Assembly (NCBI RefSeq): GCF_000213555.1
Contig: NZ_GL891983.1
Location: 332,292 to 396,291, forward strand
Length of the DNA stretch: 64,000 nucleotides
Source of the DNA: Dysgonomonas gadei ATCC BAA-286
Lineage (GTDB): Bacteria; Bacteroidota; Bacteroidia; Bacteroidales; Dysgonomonadaceae
Reading direction: 5' to 3'
In this document: one piece after another, positions 54,402-63,462 of the stretch
Layout: every line of letters begins with the position of its first letter
Position numbering within the stretch: position 1 is the first letter of the stretch
Program-made: the position numbers and the translations under genes
The notes under the pieces: model-generated
Seen by the model: only the letters and a program-made list of their open reading frames with translations
The model's database searches: none
Told to the model about the DNA's origin: nothing

Positions 54402-56474
54402 TCATTTCTTCCATACTGATACTCCCGCCGTAGGAATATCCTTACTGCCAATCACATATTTTGTGTTTGCAGGCAAAGGCAGCGAGTATGTCTTGTCCGC
54501 ATAGTTCACTGCAATTCCAAAACCGTCACGATATTCGATATGCAATCCCTCAGGCAAATCCGCTAATGTAATATTTAAAATGCCATACAGTTTTTTCAAA
54601 ACAGCTTTTTCCATCTGCTCATTTTGAGAATCCACACCTACATAAGTGACTGTGCCTTTACCCAAACGATGAAAGATGATTGCAGGACTTCCTTCATAAA
54701 AATCGCCCTCATATGTAGCCCATGTTTCTGTATTTACTTCGGGAACCAATATTTCGCCCCAACTTGTCCAGTCATATTTCCGGCCGTCGAATGCTATCTG
54801 GTCGGGAGTGCGGGGTTGCAGCAAATCATAAAAGTCTATCTTTGCTCCTATCAAAGAATAGATAGGTTCACCAAAAGGAGCCTCAAACAATTGTCCGTTG
54901 CGTGATTTATGACCAGTGCGACTCGTTAAGACCAGATTTCCACCTTGCTCCACATAGTTCCGCCAACGTAGCACCAGTTCCCGGTCCACCATCTCATATG
55001 CGGGAGCGATCATTACATTATATTCTGAAAAGTCATTTCGTTCATCTATAAAATCCACAGGTGCCCCGAAATTCTTCAATGCATTGTAATACTTGTCTAT
55101 ATGCTTTTCAGTGTCCCATTCGGTTGTCTGTCTGTTTCGCTGCATCTCCCATGCATTCTCATGGTTATAAAGAATAGCGGTACGGCGTTTTTCATAACTA
55201 TCAGGATTTTTCGTATCTCCTTTATATTCTTTGCGCAACTGTGCGATCTCTTTTATAAACCGGGAATATTCCAATCCGCTTTTGGTAGGTGTCACGCCAT
55301 CCGGGCCCACAATACCATAGTGGTAAAGTTCTGTCCCGTATATCGGCTGACGGTAACGGTAAGTACATGTAAACTTGCTTCCCCCTGCGAATACATGCCA
55401 CAGCCACAGCCTGATAGCACCGGGTAATGGTTGCGAGTTTATCTTGCCCCAGTTCACCTGTCCGGGTTGCAGTTCCATCACGCCATACACCTCGTCTATA
55501 GTGCGGAAAAAGTCATTAGCCTTTGCTATTCTTTCCACCGGCCCTAAACGATAACCTTTGCGCCCGATACCATAATCTTCACCGAATACCATATAGCGGG
55601 TATAGGAGTGGAAGTCCAGCCCATTGCTTTTCCTCAAATGTCCATCACTATATTCGGGGATGTAATTAGTAGTAATCCATTGTTGGGGACTCGCATATTT
55701 ACGTATAAGTACCGCCTGCTCATCCAGAAAACCAGCCATTTCGTCTGTTGTAAAACGATGGTAGTCGAGTATTTGATGAGAATTCATAAACATCTGTGAT
55801 AAACGGGGAATATTTATCTCCGAAAAACCGGAATATACCTGACTCCAGAATGCGGTACCCCAAGCCTTATTTACGGCTTCTATAGTCTGATATTTAGCCT
55901 TCACATAATCACGAAACCGTTGCTGTGCATCTTTTCCGTAATCCTGTGCCGGACGTGGTTCGTTGTCGAGTTGCCAACCCATTATACGTTTGTCATTCCC
56001 GTAATGCTGCGCCAGTTTCTCTATCATCTTCATTGAATATTCCCGATAGAAATTATTGGAAACCGAGGGGTGCTGACGTGCACCGTGATCCATCTTCGTA
56101 CCGTCTTCATGTTCTATCAGCACATCGGGATGCTGGCGTACAAGCCATACGGGAGGGGTAGCCGTGGATGTACACATAATCACTTTCAATCCGTTTTTAT
56201 CGGCAATATCTACAGCCTTGTCGAGCCATGCAAAATCATATACACCTTCTTCCGGTTCGAGCTGCGCCCATGCAAATTCGGCATAATGCACAAAATCGAA
56301 GCCGAGCTCCTTTATTTGTTTCAGGTCACGCTCCCATTGCGATTCGTCCCAATGTTCGGGATAATAATAAGTCCCCACTATCGTAAGGTCTTTCGGATTA
56401 AACCTATCCGGATTTTGGGCTGTGAGGCCAAGCCTTAAAAGCAAAAGGAAGGTCAATAAAAACGTCTTCTTCAT
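54402..56474 (-). CDS. GH42 beta-galactosidase
   Basis: It releases galactose from beta-linked galactan or galacto-oligosaccharides, such as RG-I side chains. From the ATG at 56474 there are 690 residues with a signal peptide (LLLLRLGLTAQ). The TIM barrel shows VGTYYYPEHWDESQWERDL, HYAEFAWAQLEPEEGVYDF, TSTATPPVWLVRQHPDVL and GWQLDNEP, the acid/base glutamate. The nucleophile region reads VMELQPGQVNWG. A trimerisation-type domain follows (VMIAPAYEMVDRELVLRWRNYVEQGGNLVLTSRTG), then a C-terminal beta-sandwich. The open frame up to 56540 lies inside the GH106 gene and is not needed. The start overlaps the GH106 stop by 4 bases. Confidence 0.94.
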   Translation of the reverse strand: MKKTFLLTFLLLLRLGLTAQNPDRFNPKDLTIVGTYYYPEHWDESQWERDLKQIKELGFDFVHYAEFAWAQLEPEEGVYDFAWLDKAVDIADKNGLKVIMCTSTATPPVWLVRQHPDVLIEHEDGTKMDHGARQHPSVSNNFYREYSMKMIEKLAQHYGNDKRIMGWQLDNEPRPAQDYGKDAQQRFRDYVKAKYQTIEAVNKAWGTAFWSQVYSGFSEINIPRLSQMFMNSHQILDYHRFTTDEMAGFLDEQAVLIRKYASPQQWITTNYIPEYSDGHLRKSNGLDFHSYTRYMVFGEDYGIGRKGYRLGPVERIAKANDFFRTIDEVYGVMELQPGQVNWGKINSQPLPGAIRLWLWHVFAGGSKFTCTYRYRQPIYGTELYHYGIVGPDGVTPTKSGLEYSRFIKEIAQLRKEYKGDTKNPDSYEKRRTAILYNHENAWEMQRNRQTTEWDTEKHIDKYYNALKNFGAPVDFIDERNDFSEYNVMIAPAYEMVDRELVLRWRNYVEQGGNLVLTSRTGHKSRNGQLFEAPFGEPIYSLIGAKIDFYDLLQPRTPDQIAFDGRKYDWTSWGEILVPEVNTETWATYEGDFYEGSPAIIFHRLGKGTVTYVGVDSQNEQMEKAVLKKLYGILNITLADLPEGLHIEYRDGFGIAVNYADKTYSLPLPANTKYVIGSKDIPTAGVSVWKK

Positions 56475-59257
56475 GGTTGTATTTTTCTTAATTCTTTTAT
56501 TACTACCGGACCTAATAATCCTGACGGAACAGGATTCCACGTATCGAAACGCACATCTTTATAAGTGATGCTTACAAAGTTTATTTCCTGAAATATGCGC
56601 CATTCAACACCCCGCTTATCATAGTCGGAAATACGGTTGGCAGGCAGGTTGGTAACTTCAATCTCCAAAGTATTCTCCCCGTTGATAAGCAATTGCCCGA
56701 TATTTGTTTCGAATGGTACGGCGAACAGCGTGCCTGCATCTTTCCCATTCACGCATACCCTTGCACTTTCACGGACATCGCCCAAACACAAACGGTAATC
56801 TTGGTTTATAGATTTCTTAAAATTGAATTTTATTGTGTATCGGGCAGTCCCCATATTCTTTTTAAGTTCGTCATTATCCAGTTCTGTCCATGAGCCTAAT
56901 GTTTGTAATTTGAAGGTTTCATCAATGGCAGGCTCACTTTCTACGAAGTTCATCTCCCATCCGTCTTTCAGTTCCGTTTGATTCCCTGTCTGTTGGTAAT
57001 AATCCCAATTATCCGTTGTTATTTTGGCGTTAGTAAATGTTTTCAGGATAATGGATTCCCCGGGTTGCAACTGCATGTAAACTTCTGTTTTTCCATTCCG
57101 CTTTCTTATAGCCGCCTTGCCCCTTTGGCCTGTCATCGGATCAAAGAACATAGCACTTTCTGCATCTACACCCAAAGTTACCCAGTCGTCTACACGTTTA
57201 TTTTTCAGCATAGTAAAGAAATAGTGATATCCGGTAACGTTCTTGCGGCGAATAAGTTGCCCGCCAAGTTCAGACACAAACATTTCTTTGTTGATATGGC
57301 ATTCCAATAATATTTTCCCATAATCATTTCCTGTAATGATTTTTCCTTTCCCTAAGGCATTCACAGAAACTTTATCGAATGAACTTATAACCGGGAACGA
57401 CTTCAATACCGAAGAGAACTTTGCTCTCCTTTCTTCCAGATTGGATAATCCCGGAACATCGGAAGGATATTGTTCGGCAAAAATTACCGTAGCGCCTTGT
57501 TCCGCCAGTTTCTGAATCCGGGTCAGTGTTTCAAGCGGGATCAGTTTTGCTGCCGGAAGTATTAGGGCTTTATATGTTGCCCCACCCACAGTCTTCAGCA
57601 ATCCGTTTTCTATGGTGGTTGTTTGTATAAAACGATCCGAAATATAGTCCAGATCATAGCCATTAGCCATTATTTGTTCCACAGCCCCGCAAAAATCAGG
57701 AAGACGGTCGCGCATTCCATGTATGGCAAAGGTGGTAAAATAATTTCCGCGTTGCCCTTTCCAAATATCATACATTGGCAAATACAATAAGAAGTCGTTA
57801 TCCGGAGTCCCTTCCTGTAAGAACGACTGTATCCTTGTTATATAGCTGAAAAACGCAGGAGCATCGCACCAGATAGAATTCGTCGGAGACATATCCACCG
57901 AAGCGTAAAATTTCCAGCCCGGCCATGCCGCATCTTTCGGCGAATAGGTAGAGCCATGAAAGTATACATGGTTTACACCTGATGTAAACATCTGGTCGAT
58001 CTCCGGCTTACACTGCGATAAGGATGTGCGAAAATGCTCTGTCAGCCAGGTAAATGTTTCGGAAGAAGTGTATTTCTTTCCTGTTATATGAGCAGCCGAA
58101 GACGCGTACTTCAGTGTGGTAGGATCTCCATCGTTCTGTTTACGTATGGAATCTTTTCGCAGATAAGGAATATCAAAATCGGTGATACCGAAAGATTCAC
58201 ATTCGGGAATATCCACCGCGGCATACAAATCCAGCAAGTTCGCAGGTGACCCGTGAGCCTGATTCTTAGTAGTCGTATTGCGTGAATGTGCCCAGGTAGT
58301 CCATGCCTGAGTAAAGTTTTCCCGCAACATGTCGCCTACAGTTTCACGGTAATCGCAAATGACACGTGCAGAGATATCTGTCGCTCCATCTGCCAGCAAT
58401 TCGGGAAAATAATCCTGTAGTTTATATCCACGCCTTCGCTCGAACTGATCAAGTAGATCCGGTGTCCAATCCCCGCCATATACTTCATACGAATCGTTGA
58501 AAAAGCTATGCGGAAATGATACCTTATTATCAGTAAAAGCCTTGTCAAACTTACCTAAATAGCGTTGTACCGCATCTGCATCAAAGTGGTTAAGAACGTA
58601 TCCCTGTCCGCCGGGGGCAGCACGTTTTACCTGCTGGAATGTTTTCCCTATAAACAAAGCAACCAGTTTGCAATTATCACCTGCAGGTGCTATCCACATC
58701 AGTTTTCCGTCAGAGCCTACTTTGTCGGTTATATCCAGTTTTTCTCCTTTTGAAGAATAAGCGATCAGTTTGCTCAGATAAGCAACTTCCTTTTGCTTAT
58801 CATCCTTTATCTGAACAGATTTTTTCAGTTCCTGTCCTCCTTTCAGCTCATATTGCTGAAAGATTGCTTTGGTAGCAGCATCCTCCATTGTAATATCAGG
58901 CCCTCCGAACGGCCATCCCGTGCCCATATTCATATCTGCCGCCATCCCCAAACGGTTGGCTTCCGATTCGGTAAAAGCTAACATTTGCATCCATTTTGGA
59001 GTCAGATAATCGATGTAATGGCTTTCACGGGCTTTGACTCCATAGATAGGGGTAATTTCCACACCCCCGATTCCGGCCCTACCCATCTCCTCTAGATTGT
59101 AAGTTAGATTCACAGAATCTACATCGCTCCCCATCCACCACCAACGGGTCCACGGCTTTGCTTCTTTTGTTACTTCGGGCCAGTCGGTTATGACTTTATC
59201 CTGAGTACAATTTATGAATGTTGTCAACAGTAAAACGACTGCTAATATTTTCTTCAT
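56471..59257 (-). CDS. GH106 alpha-L-rhamnosidase
   Basis: It removes terminal alpha-L-rhamnose from rhamnogalacturonan oligosaccharides. The 928-residue protein has a lipoprotein-type signal peptide (FINC, Cys near 17). Family hallmarks are PWTRWWWMGSDVDSVNLTYNLEEM and GIGGVEITPIYGV near the N-terminus, then MAADMNMGTGWPFGGPDIT. The middle region has FFNDSYEVYGGDWTPDLLDQFERRRGY and NQAHGSPANLLDLYAAVDIPECESFG with likely catalytic acids. The C-terminal beta-sandwich holds RYTIKFNFKKS, VCVNGKDAGTLFAVPFE and PSGLLGPVVI. It is coupled to GH42 (4-base overlap) and 4 bases after GH2, so all three are one unit. Confidence 0.93.
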   Translation of the reverse strand: MKKILAVVLLLTTFINCTQDKVITDWPEVTKEAKPWTRWWWMGSDVDSVNLTYNLEEMGRAGIGGVEITPIYGVKARESHYIDYLTPKWMQMLAFTESEANRLGMAADMNMGTGWPFGGPDITMEDAATKAIFQQYELKGGQELKKSVQIKDDKQKEVAYLSKLIAYSSKGEKLDITDKVGSDGKLMWIAPAGDNCKLVALFIGKTFQQVKRAAPGGQGYVLNHFDADAVQRYLGKFDKAFTDNKVSFPHSFFNDSYEVYGGDWTPDLLDQFERRRGYKLQDYFPELLADGATDISARVICDYRETVGDMLRENFTQAWTTWAHSRNTTTKNQAHGSPANLLDLYAAVDIPECESFGITDFDIPYLRKDSIRKQNDGDPTTLKYASSAAHITGKKYTSSETFTWLTEHFRTSLSQCKPEIDQMFTSGVNHVYFHGSTYSPKDAAWPGWKFYASVDMSPTNSIWCDAPAFFSYITRIQSFLQEGTPDNDFLLYLPMYDIWKGQRGNYFTTFAIHGMRDRLPDFCGAVEQIMANGYDLDYISDRFIQTTTIENGLLKTVGGATYKALILPAAKLIPLETLTRIQKLAEQGATVIFAEQYPSDVPGLSNLEERRAKFSSVLKSFPVISSFDKVSVNALGKGKIITGNDYGKILLECHINKEMFVSELGGQLIRRKNVTGYHYFFTMLKNKRVDDWVTLGVDAESAMFFDPMTGQRGKAAIRKRNGKTEVYMQLQPGESIILKTFTNAKITTDNWDYYQQTGNQTELKDGWEMNFVESEPAIDETFKLQTLGSWTELDNDELKKNMGTARYTIKFNFKKSINQDYRLCLGDVRESARVCVNGKDAGTLFAVPFETNIGQLLINGENTLEIEVTNLPANRISDYDKRGVEWRIFQEINFVSITYKDVRFDTWNPVPSGLLGPVVIKELRKIQP

Positions 59258-59261
59258 GCTA

Positions 59262-62132
59262 TTATCTTATAATATTTTTCAACTCATCCGGAGCATCTGT
59301 TGTATGTGTATTGATACGCTCGCCTTCATTCCTCAACAAGTCCTCTATAATTGACAGTTGTACTGAATTTTCGGGTACAAAATGAATTGTATTCATATAG
59401 TTTATTATCGAATAATACAACTGCCTTGCTACAATACGCTTATCCGGTTCGGTCGTAATATCGGCACTGCATACCATTATTTTACCATTACCTACGTTGG
59501 CTTCAAACAATGTACCTAATTTACGGTTGACAAACCAGGTATCGATCGGCTGAATGATCGGCTGGAAACCGGCAGGGAAATTATTCATCTCCATTACCTG
59601 CCCTTTTTGCACCAGCTCCCACCACTGCAATCCGGTATAGAAGTCTGTAGGAAAATCTTTAAATACAGGATGATAATTATTTATCAATGAACCCTCTGTA
59701 TGCGGCGGGCGCATTTTGAACCATGAAGTATTCCAGAACGAAGGGGTCATATATTGTACGACGTCTTTGCCCTGTTCTACTTTTCCGGCTAAAAGCAGGA
59801 GGACTTTACCTCCTTTATCCAATACGCTTTTTGTTTGTCCGTCTATCAGGTTGGTTATGTATATATCCGAAGTATCCGCTTCCGGTAACTGTGCCGGATA
59901 TACCCAGAAATCCCAATTATTGGAAACATCCGTACAATCGAACGATATCTCAAGATTTAGTTTCTGTGCTTTATCGATTGATTGAAGTGCAAAAGAGACT
60001 GTGCCCAACTGCTGACAGTTGCCTATCTGAACATCTTTGGGCGGAAGTTTCCCTTTCGCCAGTGTTTTCCCGTAAGTATCCGTTATACGCCATTTGACCG
60101 ATTGTTGTCTCAATACATTTTCTCCAAAATGAGCGACCTCGATACGGGCGGTCATTGTCTCGTCATTTTTAAATGTAAATTTATCCATGCGGGACAATAA
60201 GACGGTAGGCGCACAAAACTTACGGAATTCGCCGGCATCGATATATCCTTTTTCTTCCCAGAAAGCATTTAATACACCAACCAGAGCGGTACCCTGCCCC
60301 GAGTAATCATTCAGGCTTAATAACTGAAATCCTGCATATTCGGGAGTACGCAATGTCTTTTCTATTTCGTGTTTATAACATAATGCCTGTAATTTACCCG
60401 AAGCCATCAGGAAATCATGGGCTAAATCTCCCATGTGCCTGTCGGACAAATCTTCACGGAACAGTTCAAAGTTACGGGCACGCATTACCCCTGTATATTT
60501 CTTTATCTCCGAAAAGTCGGGAAATACGCACCATTGCCCTGTTTCATGCGACACATAGGGCTGTTTTACAGTGTCTATACGCGATAAGTAATCCGAATTC
60601 GATTCCGGTTGATTATCCCATGCAAGCCCTCTGGCCCCTGCTTTCACATGAAACTGATTGCGAGGCTGCCATGCCCAGCTATTCCCCACCGAAGCACCTG
60701 TGTAAACACGTCTCGTATCCGTTTCTTTCCAATAATCGACAAACTTACTTACCCATGGCACCCAACGCCCTCGGGGTTCATTGCCTATAGCAAACATGCA
60801 GAATGAAGGGTAATTGCCATATTGTTTCACTATACGCTCGGCCTCTTTCCACAGATAATCATCTACTGGACGACCGTCGCCTAAAGACGAGCCATGATTA
60901 GGCCAGCTAGGGCCTTCGGGTTGCAAATAAAAGCCGGTTAAATCGGCAGCTTCCATTGCTGCTTCGGGGGGACAGAATGAATGGAAACGCATATGATTAA
61001 GCCCGAAACTACGGCAAATACGGAAAACCCTTTCCCAAGACTCCACATCCATAGGAGCATAGCCTGTAAGGGGAAAAACACAATTTTCGACAGTCCCGCG
61101 AAGCATGGTCTTCCGGCCATTTACATAGAAATATTTCCCTTCTACCGTAAACTCACGCATACCAAAGCGGACTTCTTTTGTATCTGTTCCTTTCGACGTT
61201 TTTAACGAAACGGATAATTTATACAAATTGGGATGAAACTCGTTCCAGCTAAGCATATCATCGCCCATCGACAGTTCAAGTTCCATCTTTGTAGATTTAC
61301 TTCTAGCTGTATAATTTTGTAAAACCGGCTCTACCGTATGTACTTTCTCTCCGTTGTAACTTTGCGCTTTAAGTGTTATCTGACCTGATGACTGACCTAT
61401 GATGGTGAGTTTTACCAATACTTTCTTATTTTTCAGGTCGGGATATATTTGTATATCGTCTATATAAGTCACAGGTGTGGATTGCAGTTCCAGTTTGCCT
61501 ACTATTCCGTTCCAATTTCCTTGTGTCTGGTCGGTTATACTGTGTGAATCTTTGCCGACATCTATATCTTTTGTACGATTGTCGATGCGTAAAGTAATAG
61601 TATTACTTCCTGTTTTAAGAAATTTGCTGATATCAAAAATATGAGGAACGGAAAGAGAGTTATCCATACCGACTTCTTTTTCATTGATCCATAGGCGGGA
61701 TTCCGTATGTGGACGCTCCAAAAACAAAGTAATCCGTTCTCCCTTCCAATCTGCCGGAATAATCATATCTTTCTGATACCATGCCGCACCCACATAATAT
61801 TTTACAGGAGTAAGCCAAAACGGAAGTTTAAGGTTGTCCGGTTTACGGAATTTTTCCAACCGCGGATTGAAGAAAAACGAACTGTCGTATATACTGGCTG
61901 TCCATTGCGTTGTGAGCGTGACATCGTCTCCTTTGTGATTTTCGGTCATGGAGCCCGGCAAATAGATATTATCGTTTAGTTTTTTACTAAACCATTTCTC
62001 TTTCTCCCCTATATCAGACCTGTCTATCTGAAACCGCCACTGCCCTTTTAAATCTATCGTTTTATTTTGCGCGTGAGATATCTGGCAAATTAATAAAAAT
62101 AGCGTGCTGAGTAATATGGAAACGTATTTCAT
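59262..62132 (-). CDS. GH2 family glycoside hydrolase (beta-galactosidase/glucuronidase type)
   Basis: The 956-residue secreted enzyme has a signal peptide (ending near SHAQ). The N-terminal jelly-roll domain (LKGQWRFQIDRSD, AAWYQKDMIIPADWKGERITLFLERPHTESRLWIN) is followed by an immunoglobulin-like domain and a TIM barrel. The barrel has GTVENCVFPLTG, GLNHMRFHSFCPPEAAMEAADLTGFYLQPEG, FAIGNEPRG with acid/base Glu452, and YVSHETGQW with nucleophile Glu530. About 250 further C-terminal residues are outside the classic GH2 core. It is the first gene of the last operon, 4 bases before GH106. The substrate, galactose or glucuronic acid on RG-I, is not decided by sequence alone. Confidence 0.9.
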   Translation of the reverse strand: MKYVSILLSTLFLLICQISHAQNKTIDLKGQWRFQIDRSDIGEKEKWFSKKLNDNIYLPGSMTENHKGDDVTLTTQWTASIYDSSFFFNPRLEKFRKPDNLKLPFWLTPVKYYVGAAWYQKDMIIPADWKGERITLFLERPHTESRLWINEKEVGMDNSLSVPHIFDISKFLKTGSNTITLRIDNRTKDIDVGKDSHSITDQTQGNWNGIVGKLELQSTPVTYIDDIQIYPDLKNKKVLVKLTIIGQSSGQITLKAQSYNGEKVHTVEPVLQNYTARSKSTKMELELSMGDDMLSWNEFHPNLYKLSVSLKTSKGTDTKEVRFGMREFTVEGKYFYVNGRKTMLRGTVENCVFPLTGYAPMDVESWERVFRICRSFGLNHMRFHSFCPPEAAMEAADLTGFYLQPEGPSWPNHGSSLGDGRPVDDYLWKEAERIVKQYGNYPSFCMFAIGNEPRGRWVPWVSKFVDYWKETDTRRVYTGASVGNSWAWQPRNQFHVKAGARGLAWDNQPESNSDYLSRIDTVKQPYVSHETGQWCVFPDFSEIKKYTGVMRARNFELFREDLSDRHMGDLAHDFLMASGKLQALCYKHEIEKTLRTPEYAGFQLLSLNDYSGQGTALVGVLNAFWEEKGYIDAGEFRKFCAPTVLLSRMDKFTFKNDETMTARIEVAHFGENVLRQQSVKWRITDTYGKTLAKGKLPPKDVQIGNCQQLGTVSFALQSIDKAQKLNLEISFDCTDVSNNWDFWVYPAQLPEADTSDIYITNLIDGQTKSVLDKGGKVLLLLAGKVEQGKDVVQYMTPSFWNTSWFKMRPPHTEGSLINNYHPVFKDFPTDFYTGLQWWELVQKGQVMEMNNFPAGFQPIIQPIDTWFVNRKLGTLFEANVGNGKIMVCSADITTEPDKRIVARQLYYSIINYMNTIHFVPENSVQLSIIEDLLRNEGERINTHTTDAPDELKNIIR

Positions 62133-62183
62133 GGTTTTTCCCCTGTTTTATATTTTAAGGTAAATTCAGACTATTACATGATA

Positions 62184-62191
62184 CAAAAATA
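62184..62191 (-). promoter_or_regulatory. Candidate -7 box for the GH2-GH106-GH42-CE12 operon
   Basis: The minus strand reads TATTTTTG, fitting TAnnTTTG, about 50 bases before the GH2 ATG at 62132. No clear TTTG is seen at -33, as expected for a promoter that needs an activator. Confidence 0.4.
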
Positions 62192-62319
62192 CCGTTTAAG
62201 GGCATAAACAGGTATGTAATTTCATTCAAATACCTATATATTTTGACAAAACCGGGATAAAATAATCCATATGAAGAATATTTTTTAGAGATTAATTTCC
62301 TTAAAAAGAATAATTATTA

Positions 62320-62327
62320 TACTTTTG
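62320..62327 (+). promoter_or_regulatory. -7 box of tRNA-Lys
   Basis: TACTTTTG fits TAnnTTTG 13 bases before the mature tRNA 5' end, with TTTC 20 bases upstream at the -33 position. Position and sequence are what one expects for a stable-RNA promoter in this phylum. Confidence 0.6.
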
Positions 62328-62340
62328 CACCTACCAAAAA

Positions 62341-62413
62341 GACTCCGTAGCTCAGTTGGTAGAGCAATTGACTCTTAATCAATGGGTCGAGGGTTCGAGC
62401 CCCTCCGGGGTCA
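62341..62413 (+). tRNA. tRNA-Lys (anticodon CTT)
   Basis: The 73-base cloverleaf is complete: acceptor stem GACTCCG/CGGGGTC with one G-T pair and discriminator A, D-arm GCTC...GAGC, anticodon stem ATTGA/TCAAT with loop CTCTTAA giving anticodon CTT (reads AAG), and T-arm GAGGG-TTCGAGC-CCCTC. The CCA end is not encoded. A terminator follows 7 bases later. The 3' half is also covered, on the other strand, by the tail of the recombinase frame. Confidence 0.95.
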
Positions 62414-63462
62414 CCTGTAGGGACAAGTCTAAAAAAGAAAGACTTGTCCCATTTTTTTTGCTCTGTAACTTGCTGTTATTCTGATAGATAAGAGCAATCG
62501 CAGAATTTAGTCTCGGAGTTCGATGTTGTGTTCCGTCAAATTCCAAAAAATCGGGGAACATCGAACTCACTATAAGCCTTTTTTCTTCAATATCGCCGTT
62601 TTCATAGCGTCTATCAATGTTTGCGACCTTTTTTAAGGCAGAAGCTACCAAGTCTTTTATCTCCGTTCCCACTACTGCCAAGTTGTTCAATCTCTTTTCT
62701 AAAACCTCAATCTTTCCTTTGGTCAATTTCTTTACTTCTTGGAAATCATCGTCTGCCATTTCTCCATCGGCATTCTTTAAAAGTGCGTTTTGATAGCGTT
62801 TGTTCAAAGCATCAATCTCACCTATGATATTTGCCCGTTCCGTGTTTTGGGCTTTGGTTTTATTATTGAAGTCTTTTATAAAGGCTTCGATAAAAACCTC
62901 GACCATGCCCTCTTTTGGCGACATATACCGTAATTGCTTTAGGAAAGCCTCATTGGCGGTTTCGGCTTTGAACCGTACTCCGCAGGCGGAAGTGCAATGA
63001 TAGTAATTGTAGTAGACCCCCATCTTGCCCTTTGATGCACTCCCTGTAAGCATCCTATTACAATTAGGGTTAGGACATTTAATAAACCCTCTAAGCGGTA
63101 GGTTTTCCATAGCCACTATTTTAGGCTTTATTTCCCTTTTTCTACCATCGAGAATTTCCTGTATATCGTCAAACAGCTTTTCACTGATTAACGGCTCGTG
63201 TTGCCCTTGCACTAAATATCCCTTTTCCTCTTTGTAGGGAGGAATGACTATTTTACCACAGTACAACGGGTTTCGTACAGCTATCCAAAAACTGTTTTTG
63301 TTGAACCGACCTTTGCCATTGGCTTTTTCCCGTACCATCTTCCAAATCTGTTCGGTATTGAAATTACTGGATGCGATTTGTTCAAATGCCCATTTCAAAA
63401 GCGGTGCTTCAAATTCGTGTGGGGCTATATATTTCTTTTTGTTCTCGCCTGTATAATATAAT
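62379..63462 (-). pseudogene. Serine site-specific recombinase, C-terminal remnant cut off by an IS21-type element
   Basis: The frame holds the recombinase domain (APLLKWAFEQIAS, WIAVRNPLYCGKIVIPPY, HEPLISEKLFDDIQEIL), a zinc-ribbon region (FIKCPNPNCNRML, YYHCTSACGVRFKAETANEAF) and a C-terminal coiled coil (about 190-250). The N-terminal resolvase domain with the catalytic serine is missing. Upstream the frame continues as YYTGENKKKYIAPHEFE and is cut near 63463 where IS-like ends begin. No ATG start is left; the first start-like codon is a TTG at 63398. The last residues (VTPEGLEPSTH) are the complement of the tRNA-Lys 3' half, so the gene tail reads through the tRNA terminator into the tRNA. 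Confidence 0.85.
62420..62459 (+). terminator. Rho-independent terminator of tRNA-Lys
   Basis: GGGACAAGTCT (62420-62430) and AGACTTGTCCC (62440-62450) form a perfect 11-bp stem with a 9-base loop, followed by ATTTTTTTT. This is the clearest terminator in the window. Confidence 0.92.

Noticed and set aside
56475..56540. N-terminal extension of the GH42 frame
   Set aside because: It lies inside the GH106 3' end, and a perfect signal peptide starts at 56474.
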